A stretch of 27,671 nt of DNA from Phallusia fumigata (lineage: Eukaryota > Chordata > Ascidiacea > Phlebobranchia > Ascidiidae). The stretch covers positions 1-27,671 of the forward strand of contig QXVZ01020549.1 in NCBI GenBank assembly GCA_008931825.1. Direction: 5' to 3'. The notes under the pieces are model-generated. The model was given only the letters and a program-made list of their open reading frames with translations. It was not told where the DNA came from and did no database searches. Below, piece after piece: positions 19,501 through 27,671 of the stretch. The position numbers and the translations under genes are program-made. Within the stretch, counting starts at the first letter, position 1; each line of letters begins with the position of its first letter.

Positions 19501-22500
19501 GTGTAGCGCTACTGCACATGTATGGAGTTTGTTGACAAATTTGAGCGACAGTGTGGTTCACAAGCCAGCATCATTCGCCTTCGACAAAGTGAAGCTTTTC
19601 ATGCGCTGATGACCCATTGGAGCTTGCCTGTTTATTTTCAAATCAGGTAGTTTGATAAAATACCATAGGTTTTACCTCAGGATAAAAATAACCCTCTTTT
19701 CAGATTTCAATCGATTGGTGGGCAATTGGAAAGTGCACTGACTACCGATATGGTTGGCACTGTATCAGATCAGGATACATTTAGGCAAGCCAAACATTTC
19801 TACCTTTGTACTGCAAAACAAGCTGCATGAATATTGGTAAAACAAACCACTTCATTTGAAAGTGGTAGACTATTCCACCTTGGTGGTTGACATAGCCATT
19901 ATTTTTTTGTATGGTCAAAATTGGGAACATCCTAGTAATAAATAAAAGGCAATAATGTTACTAATCTTCAAACACCAACATGAGATGATCCAAGCTCAGG
20001 CCAACAAAAGAATTTCTGCATTTGACAACATTTGTAATTATTATTGTGAAAGTATTAAGTTTTTTTGTGTTGGTTTAGGCTACAGGCAAGCTCAGTAGCA
20101 TGGCAGTGTGTGCAGTCGTGTTGGAGTGAAGACATCTACTTGCCAGGCTTGCTACATCGCTTTTGGAAACTTACCTTGCAGCTCTTATCCCGTTATGAAA
20201 CATGGGTTAAAATGCTTCACAACAATGAGGCAAGACCACAAGTTCTTGTTGTTTGTGGTAAAAGTAAAGCCTTGTTTTCAAGTGTCCAACAAAGGCCAGT
20301 TGGTAACAACTGGTGCTTTGCCTATCAGCTTCTTGTATTGAGTTAGAAACTTAAGTGAAATAGAGTAAATAAAGTATGTAAGGAACAAACCTTCATGGTA
20401 ATAAATTTTTCTGGTACTGTAATTGTCCCTGTACAGTATCTGTTTAACTGTTGTGACCAGAAGAAAAGAAACTTCTATTGCCCTCTACGATGTATGTTTG
20501 ATTTTTACCTGGGTTACATGAGTTTTGCTTGATTTTGTTTTAAAGGTGGCAAAGAAAGGTTCAACTTCAGCTGATCTAGACAAAGTCTCCAAATCCATTG
20601 CTCAGACATCAGGATTGGTAATTGACCTTGGTACAATATACGACAAAGTTAATCAGATTTATGCTGACAAGATTGAGCCTCTCGCAAAAAAGCAAGGCCT
20701 GAAGGATACTTCAATATTAAAAGGTATCAACTTTTTTGAAACTTTCCACCACCAATACTAATTATGTGTAAGCAAGATAAAGTTTATTGCAAAATAGAAT
20801 GCTAGAATACAGAAATAAAAATGTAACCGGTATCATGAATAGGCTATTTGAAAACTTTTTTTAAATCGTCAAAAGATTACATGACAAATTGTAATGATGA
20901 CATGTTTGTTCAATAAAACCATTGCAACACAATATTTGTTGTTTTTTAAGCAACTATAAGTCTTGTTTTTTGAATTCATGCATATTTCTTTGCTTGGAAT
21001 ACTGCAAATAAAACTTTTAGGGACTTACCATAACAATAGGCTATTATCCCTAAAACATAAATTGCCAGTAATATGATCGAATGCATGTGTTTTGTTGTTT
21101 GTGAATTTAGATGCCTTACTTGAATTGTTAAACAATTTAACAAAGTACAAAGATGGTTTTGTTGATCACATGATCGCCTTATTGAGTTCCCTGTCAGTTG
21201 CTTATCTCAAACATGCCCAGGATGTTCCCAGACTATATCGAAAGACAAACAGGTAACACAGCCTTTGTCAGTTAATACATTTTGCTTCATGCAGATCTCA
21301 CAAACAGAGGTCATATGTAGGTTGGGGGGCATCTTGCTGCAGGAGGGTTTTGGGTTTTTAGGATTCGCAACACTTTTATATTTTTCTCCATGGCCCAAGT
21401 TACTGGTCACATTGTAGTACTGTAAAATATTCTATAACTTTGCTTACACTGACAAAAAGATTGGATTAGAACCTACTACCTTCTCAAGGGGATAATGTTT
21501 GTCTAGGGTGGTTTTAGGCACAAACAACTTTATCTTGTATTCTTCTATCAACAGCAGTGATTTTTGCACTTCGGGCTTAGGGCATTCAGCCATTTTCATG
21601 TAAATTGGTAAATATTATTCCCCCTGTATTTACAACACAAGATAGGATTTTCAGTAGGTTTTTGTAAGTTTTAGACAGATTATGAGAATTTTTTCAAATG
21701 CGACTTACTTAAAAATATGTTTTTTCATTCCAACTAAAAACTATGATAAACACCTGTATTATAATGGAATTTGCTTGATTTCTTTCACAATGATAACCAC
21801 AATTATAAAACAAATTTACCAGGCCAGCACCAACTGAACCATCACAGTATGTAAATGGTGTCATGAAACCGTTGAAACTTTTTAAGGAGGAATTGCAATC
21901 ACACATTGATAGCAGCATTGTGACTGATTGGATAACTCAAATAGCATCAACAGTATCAGAAAAGTAAGAAAATGTTATAAAAATTACCTATGACATGTTT
22001 CATATTCATCTTAAACCTTGCTCAACAACACAATGTACAACAAATAAAATCATTTCCCCAAACCAAAAAAGACCACATAAAAAGTTTTACGTAAATTTAA
22101 TCAGTGTTTTGTTTTTGTTAGATATTATTCTGTTGTTACTGACGTTTTAATGTCTGTTCGCAAAATGGAAGAAAGTTTGATGCGCCTTCAGAAAATGCGA
22201 AATGCAAAATCATCTTCAGGAAATCTTGCCTCTCTGGCTGGAGGCTCTGATACTCTGTCAGATGATGACAAAATCCGGTTGCAACTTTTCCTTGATGTTT
22301 CAAACCTTGGCATTCAGGTAAAATGTGTAAAAACCTCATAAATGTTGCTTAGTTAATTTTCAACAGTGTGTCTGAATTATATTCATTTATGTACTAATGC
22401 GGCGACATCCATTTGCTTCAAGTAGATTTTTTGTTTTAAGCAAACCAATCACTGGTACAAAAACCACCAGACTTATAACTGCTTGGTCACCCCGAGAGAA

Positions 22501-22814
22501 AATTGTTGCATTTCACAGCTATTTCTAAATTGGTGCTTTCATTGGTATTGTTGGAAGGTTTAATGGAGTTGTACTCAAAGAGTTGTTAAATTCAGTTTGG
22601 GGTTAGAACCAACAACCCTTAATGTACAAGATGGATAGACCAACCATTTGTCATTTTTGTAAATAACATTCTGTCAAATCTAAGCCATTAGTTTGTCCAT
22701 CTTTATTGCCAGATGAAGAATTGCACTGTGAATTTGGATTCCATTTCCAGCTACCAGTCATTACTCGTGATGGTGACAGAGGCTAAGGAGAAACGGTTAA
22801 AAGCAAGCGACTAA
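16530..22814 (+). CDS. COG2: Conserved oligomeric Golgi complex subunit 2
   Basis: Sixteen exons: 16530-16631, 16715-16876, 16959-17024, 17544-17711, 17783-17872, 18122-18301, 18841-18965, 19043-19175, 19507-19646, 19704-19784, 20079-20229, 20546-20723, 21111-21252, 21823-21963, 22122-22317 and 22713-22814 (TAA). The predicted protein is 718 aa, close to the 738 aa of human COG2. COG2 is a lobe A subunit of the COG tether, which acts in retrograde vesicle transport within the Golgi and in glycosylation. Diagnostic segments are TLCFDKNEFMK, VDHFVADCRKRVQLEVLRQD, ELINKDYADFVNLSSNL (the conserved COG2 N-terminal block), GQILERIAGEFNQLQ, the WSLPVYFQIRF block, WSEDIYLPGLLHRFWKLTLQ, VPRLYRKTNR, and SDDDKIRLQLFLDV near the C-terminus. 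All splice phases agree. Two introns (after 19784 and after 20229) appear to use GC donors. Confidence 0.95.
21449..21525 (-). repeat. tRNA-like segment with B-box match (possible SINE remnant)
   Basis: On the minus strand, within a COG2 intron, the sequence contains GGTTCTAATCC, a near-perfect RNA polymerase III B box, preceded by about 40 bp that could be a decayed A-box/anticodon region. No folded functional tRNA is evident. A tRNA-derived SINE fragment is the likeliest reading, on weak evidence. Confidence 0.25.
22597..22690 (-). repeat. Second tRNA-like segment with B-box match (possible SINE remnant)
   Basis: The minus strand of the last COG2 intron reads TGGTTGGTCTATCCATCTTG, then about 15 nt, then GTTGGTTCTAACCCC. 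This resembles a tRNA D-arm/anticodon/T-arm order with a B box. It shares the GGTTCTAA core and orientation with the segment at 21449-21525, suggesting a common tRNA-derived repeat family. No intact acceptor stem was identified. Confidence 0.3.
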
Positions 22815-22853
22815 CATGTATACGCTTGTTATGACTACATACATAACCAGGAT

Positions 22854-22859
22854 AATAAA
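22854..22859 (+). terminator. COG2 polyadenylation signal
   Basis: A canonical AATAAA lies 40 nt after the COG2 stop codon, giving a very short 3' UTR. Further AATAAA hexamers at 23119-23124 and 23142-23147 could serve as alternatives. Confidence 0.6.
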
Positions 22860-24440
22860 ACGGCTGTCGCACATCGTCTAAGGTGTATGTATCAGGGAGA
22901 AATGCAACCACCGTGGGTGACAGTAACTGTAAAATTCATGTGGAACTTTCAGACAACGACGTTGTCTTGAAACCACGCACCCCTGAATAACTTTGCTGGG
23001 ATCCATAATGCAGCTTCACAGTGGTGTAAAACGCACGTCGTTGTTGGTTCTCTAAATGCCAATGATACCTAAATAACGTTTGTGTTTTTGTTCCATGAAA
23101 CGTCGCTATTGGTGCTTCAATAAATACGTGTCGTACAGGAATAAACGAGAGCTCTTGTCGACCTGTGTTTAATAGTGTTTGCAGAGCAAAGATCCCTGGG
23201 CGTTTTACGCGTAAAAATTATTTCTCATCTACTGCATATGACACTGAATGATTGTGTTAAAGTCCGTATGCAAGGTGTTTTGGTGATGTACAGTCATGCT
23301 ATGTTCTATGTTTGAGGACTTTATAACGTTTCTGGTGTTCCGTAAGTTTTTTGCAAACGTAAGTGCATCGCATGCACGCTTTTGTCCGTTGGAAATTGGA
23401 TTAGACATAATTTTTGACCTGACCTTGTTGAGACTCGTCACCCACCATTGCCCAACAAGGCGGTAGTAAAACGTCAATTTAAGTGGCCGTCCTGCATGTA
23501 GGAAACGGTTACATGTGTAAGCCACTTTCCGCAATGGTGTTGCAGAGGTTCCGGTCTACAAATTTTAACATAACCTCTATAAACAGACTTTATGGGCTCT
23601 AACGTCGCAACGATAAGATCAAACGAAAAACAAAGCGGTTAAGTTTCGTTAAAACCCGCATCATGTGATCAAGTTTGTTCGATGAAAAACACTCGTGATA
23701 AAAATTTGTTCAGGTGATAAAGGTCACAGAGGGTCACATACATTCACAAAATACAATACGTGATTCGATGAATGACAAAGATAAAGTATCGAGATGATTA
23801 TTGAGTAGACCCGGCATCCCATGAGAGATACACATGTTTCCTTTTGAAATTTATGCAAAAAATCGCCAAAAAAATTATCTGCTAAACATTTGAGTACAGA
23901 GTAAGGTTATTCAATATTTGAATTATTTACTTTATTGATAAATTAACTATTAGGTAACGTTCGTTTTTCAAAATTGAATTGAATACATCCTTTTTTTATC
24001 CACTAATCTATTCGTAAAAATCCGAAAACGCGCGTAATTACTGACATTGGCATCAACATGGACGACTCGTGCTAGACGTGCACCTGGTTTTGCTTTTGGT
24101 ATTTAGCATGCAGGTTATTTGCAACTAAAAAAAATTAGGCTGTTGCAATTGCTTGTACGTTTAGCAAATATTAAAGGTAATGTGGAGTCATCGGTATTTG
24201 CACAATCTGACTTATTCGTGCATTGTAAATTGCTCGTAAACCACAAAATTTGTTTATTGCATGCAGCTCAAGAAAAAACAATGAAAGAACTGTTGTATAT
24301 GCAGCGCATTTAGATAATTCCAATACCTTTATTTACCATCGAAAATGCTTGCATAACAGCATATCATCCAAGCTTTGTGTTGAAGTTTTTTTTCTTTTTT
24401 GCAAGAGCTCTAATCTTAAAACTAGCATGCTAGCAAGCGG
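22860..24440. other. Intergenic DNA with a CpG-richer block, no gene recognised
   Basis: The part from about 22860 to 23830 has many CpG dinucleotides (for example CGTTTTACGCGT near 23209 and GACAACGACGTTGTC near 22953), unlike the AT-rich introns around it. No splice-consistent coding sequence is seen. A 101-codon minus-strand frame (23229-23534) resembles no family I know. It could be a dispersed repeat or the promoter of the next gene. From about 23830 the DNA returns to AT-rich sequence. Confidence 0.35.
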
Positions 24441-24445
24441 TAACA

Positions 24446-24639
24446 TCTAAAACTGCAGGGCCGCTCGGTTTGCAGTTTTAGACTTGGGAGAGGCGGACCG
24501 AGCGGCCCTGCAGTTTTAGACGTTCAAGAGGCGGACGAGCGGCTTTGCAGTTTTAGACTTGTGAGAGGCGGACAGAGCAGCTTTGTAGTTTTAGACATGC
24601 GAGAGGCGGGCCGAGCAGCTTTGTAGTTTTAGACTTGCG
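24446..24639. repeat. 38-bp GC-rich minisatellite with an inverted first unit
   Basis: The motif TTTTAGACTTGNGAGAGGCG with GACCGAGCAGCTTTGCAG recurs with TTTTAG starts at 24476, 24514, 24551, 24589 and 24627, spacings of 37-38 bp. The array runs into the N at 24640, so its true length is unknown. The first unit is partly inverted: 24446-24469 is the exact reverse complement of 24497-24520 (24 bp), able to form a strong hairpin. Confidence 0.9.
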
Positions 24640-24640
24640 N

Positions 24641-25200
24641 TATGTGGAAATCTTTTTGTTGTCCCACCGATTTTTAAACTGATCATATCCTAAAACATCG
24701 CTACTATTCAGAAACTTCATGTGTGTGTGGGGACCCATATGTTTATGCTAGCAGAAACAATCATATCATAAAATGCCAAGGGAATTTGGGACCCAATGTT
24801 ATGCAGACATTGAATATATATCCAACATAACAAAGGAAATTGTACATGTGGAAAACATCAATTTGGGGTGGTAGTGTATGTGGAACCCCCCCCCGGAGAA
24901 CGCCACCTCTCTAGTTTTTTTCTGCAATTGACCATGTTTGAACATTATGGGAACAAGGTTGAAAGTATCTGAAAAGACATGTGTAGGAAAGCCAGGCAAA
25001 AAAATGTGTTTTTTTCTGAAATATGATTGTTTAGACAGTAAACAATTAATCTTTAGGCAAAAATATCAAGTATGTGATTTTCAATTCTGTATCATCACAA
25101 TTTAAGCATCAAATACAACAGTACACAACTGCATTGTTTCCTGTAGAGCGGAACTATGTCTTTTCCCATCCCTACTGTACTATGTACTATTTTTATTCAG
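24641..25200. other. Upstream sequence or intron of the AT-hook gene
   Basis: No convincing exon is found. A 13-nt microexon at 25057-25069 (AG|GCAAAAATATCAA|GTATGTG) would splice in phase to the exon at 25201, but it is too short to trust. A run of nine C residues lies at 24886-24894. Earlier exons of the next gene may be in the gap at 24640 or left of it. Confidence 0.3.
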
Positions 25201-26757
25201 GTGGTTTCTACTTGTGCATATGTCCAAACAACATTTTCACAATCACCAAACCCTTTAAAGTGCAGTGGCTTGATAAATGTGGCGACAAAAACGTTTTCAA
25301 GCGTTCCTACTTCGATTACCTGCACTTTAAAAGTGTCTTGTATTCTGGAGTTGTGCTTAACAAGATTGAAAAAGACCAGTTGGAACTGCTGCCTGTGAGT
25401 ATATGTTTTTAAAAACTATGTAATGTGTCAAAATATATTAAATGACATGCTGGCTGTTTACAGAGTCAAGAGAAGAAAATTTTGCACCGACTTGAGAAGT
25501 CGCTGCGTGGTGAGGAAGATATTTCATCAGATTCAGAAGATGAAAGCTCAGGGGATGGAAAGAAAATGACTAACCTTAAACGAGCTGCAAAACAAAAAGA
25601 AGCCACAGGTAACGTTTGTCATGTGAAGTGATAGGCAAATTTCTTGGTTTTAACCTCAAATCAGGACCACTTTTGCATAGTGATTTTGTTGTTTGAAGTA
25701 TGGTTTCCGACATTTTTTCCAACATGTATGGGTTAGAGAACCTTTGTAAAACACCAATACTAGCACAGCTGCTAACTTTCATTAAATTTATTTTTCTACA
25801 TATTTTATTCATAGACTCAGTTGACAGCAGTGAAGATGTTCCACTTTCATCCATATCTAGCAAAAGTTCAGCAACTAAAAGCCAAAAGGTAAACAAGTAT
25901 GCACCCTATCACATGGCAAATATATGCACATTAAACATTGTAAATGATATAAACGGGCACTGAATATAAAGGACAGACAAACTACCAAAGTTACATTTGA
26001 CAAAGCACTCATGTAAACGTATTATTAGTTGGTCTTCAGCGCAGCATAATGGACAAATAACGGAATATTAAAATTTTGTAGGTTAATCGCTGTCAAATTT
26101 ATGTCATGTCTTGTAGGAATTCACTAGCTAAAGTTTGCTGTCTTGACGAATTTCTTATGCATGTAAACTAAAGGTGTATCTTGTCATACACTCTCGAACT
26201 CTGTTTCGAATTTAACTACTGCATGTTCCATCACTCTAAATGTGCTACCCCACAGCAATATAACTTAACTTCAACTTTTAACAAGCACAGAGTTAATTTA
26301 CCTGATGTGTGTTTTCAGAGGAAATCATCCAAGGATACTGACATCAGTCGCAAGTTGGGAAAAATCCAGATACCTGGAATGCATACGACTGGAATCAAGA
26401 GGAAATCACAAAAGTATGAACTTGGTATATCAAGTCCTACAGCTCGTCTGAGTTCACCCAAGACTACTCCAGTAAGTGAAGACCTGCAAAAATTGTACAA
26501 AAACATAATAGGAAAGCATCAATACATAAACCAGTTAACCATGTATTGGTGTTATATGCATTACATCAATGGTAAGGAAGATTTTTAGGAAATTTACTAT
26601 GACACAAAATTTTTAAAATTGTTGAAAATAGGCGTCAAGATTGACAACTTTTTGCTTGGACAGTTTCTTCTTGTGTTTTTAGGTGAAAGGTGGTGCATCT
26701 GGTTCTACTACTGGAAGACCTAGAGGTCGACCTCCCAAGAATCAAAATTTAAACAAG
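25201..26757 (+). CDS. Unidentified, probably nuclear protein with acidic/Ser-rich linker and AT-hook (partial)
   Basis: Five exons join in phase: 25201-25394, 25464-25608, 25815-25888, 26319-26471 and 26683-26757. The first encodes a globular segment, PFKVQWLDKCGDKNVFKRSY followed by FDYLHFKSVLYSGVVLNKIE. Its pattern of aromatic and beta-strand-like residues could be a Tudor- or BAH-type reader fold, but I do not recognise the family. Next comes a helical, basic-acidic stretch (EKKILHRLEKSLRGEEDI), then acidic/serine runs (SSDSEDESSGDGKK), Lys-rich segments, SSPTARLSSPKTTP with SP/TP sites, and a clear AT-hook GRPRGRPPK, which binds the minor groove of AT-rich DNA. A nuclear, chromatin-associated role is inferred from composition and the AT-hook. 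Both ends of the gene are missing; a further exon may start at 27653. Confidence 0.6.
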
Positions 26758-27652
26758 GTACTTAATAGGAATGGGTTGAACTGAGACAGGACACATTAAC
26801 TCACAGCCATTTCTTATAATCAGTTCTCAGAGCAGTAAAATGGATTCTTTATGTACAGTGCAAGATATAAAAGTGATTGTTTCACACAGTAATGGCAAGT
26901 TTAGGGAAGCACACGTCTAAGAAAGGTCAAAGGTGGAAACATTATAGTTTTAAGGAATAAATAATATGGGGAAACTGAGAATGGTTTTTGTTTCTTCTTA
27001 CGTTTGTTGGTTAATATTTCCCGGCAATAATTGGGAACTGCAAAATGAAACAATTTCAGTTTTGACTATGCCTGGCATGCAGTATCATGATTGTTCATGA
27101 TCATGATGTGAAAAATGGGGAAAATAGGAAAGCTCCTTCCCTTAAAATTAGTTCTACTTTTGAGAATTTTTTAGCTGTTTGTATAACAAGTAAACACAAA
27201 CGTAAAAAGAATAGGGTAACTGTGCCAGCTTCTACTAGTGTTTCATGTAGCAAACTAAGGGATTTAACAAAAACTGATGGGAAATTTTTGTTGGCTTCCT
27301 GAGAAATTTTCATTTTTTGTAGCCATGGTTCATGATATTTTTCTAAATTGCAGGTCTTCTTAGCATTTTTTATTCATACAACATGATTGAAAAATGACTT
27401 GGTCCATAATGTAGAATTGACAAATTGCGTAATCTATACTTTGTGAAATTACTTCCTTCTCAAGATAGCACTAAATACATGTTGCATGTTGCAACCATTG
27501 GTTTCTGCTAATTGGCTGTTTGAGTCTGATGTGGTGTCACGAGTCCATTGTTTCCAGTTCATTTTTCAATAGACAACGCTGTTGTTTAGATGGGCTCCTG
27601 TTCATGCACCTATTATAAATAGTATATTTCTAATGCTATGATTTTATCTAAA
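26758..27652. other. Intron or 3' intron of the AT-hook gene
   Basis: After the donor at 26758 no exon compatible with phase 0 is convincing until the window edge. A 71-codon Lys-rich frame at 27087-27302 is open, but reading from the nearby acceptor in the required phase meets a stop. Confidence 0.35.
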
Positions 27653-27671
27653 GGATTCCGGGGCACAGATC
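27653..27671 (+). CDS. Possible next exon of the AT-hook gene, cut by window end
   Basis: TCTAAAG at 27646-27652 is followed by GATTCCGGGGCACAGATC, open in phase 0 (DSGAQI), the phase needed after 26757. Only 19 bases are visible, so support is weak. Confidence 0.25.

Noticed and set aside
20065..20346. COG2 exon 11 read through to VLVVCGKSKALF and a stop
   Set aside because: The read-through has no counterpart in COG2, and the next exon requires a phase-0 junction, available at 20229.
24446..24639. CRISPR-like repeat array
   Set aside because: The 38-bp units are contiguous with no unique spacers, in animal nuclear DNA; it is a minisatellite.
27087..27302. Lys-rich 71-codon frame
   Set aside because: Neither phase-0 entry from the preceding exon nor a good donor supports it; it was left unannotated.

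Overview
The window is AT-rich, intron-dense animal nuclear DNA, most consistent with a tunicate such as Ciona. That call is an inference. It rests on many short introns, compact gene spacing, metazoan families (RIN, COG2, hexokinase), plausible splice-leader acceptor sites just upstream of start codons, and strong divergence between what look like two alleles. The sequence is a scaffold of seven contigs joined by single N characters at 1602, 8888, 10522, 14172, 15779 and 24640.

Layout, left to right. (1) 1-5324, plus strand: the 3' half of a RIN-type (Ras and Rab interactor) gene. It covers the end of the VPS9 domain, a Ras-association domain and an acidic tail built from small cassette exons; part of it appears twice. 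(2) 5325-7600: 3' UTR and intergenic DNA with a 315-bp pogo-like MITE. (3) 7609-10190, plus strand: a single-domain hexokinase whose central catalytic exons are missing at the gap at 8888; its last exon is repeated at 10606-10750. (4) 12260-14805, minus strand: a complete six-exon coiled-coil protein of 235 aa resembling vertebrate C20orf96. It is head-to-head with (5) 16530-22814, plus strand: a complete COG2 gene (16 exons, 718 aa), a subunit of the conserved oligomeric Golgi complex. (6) 22815-25200: gene-poor, with a CpG-richer block and a 38-bp minisatellite that abuts a gap. (7) 25201 to the window end, plus strand: part of an unidentified, probably nuclear gene with an acidic/serine-rich linker and an AT-hook.

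The genes are independent housekeeping or signalling loci, not a pathway cluster; the only obvious shared regulation is the divergent C20orf96-like/COG2 promoter. Three large direct repeats each have one copy ending exactly at an N and the other copy in the next contig. They are best read as two haplotypes placed in series, not real duplications. I found no bacterial-type system, CRISPR array or viral gene. The most interesting real structures are the tandemly duplicated RIN tail exon, the GC-AG introns in COG2, the two hairpin-capable elements and the minisatellite with an inverted unit.
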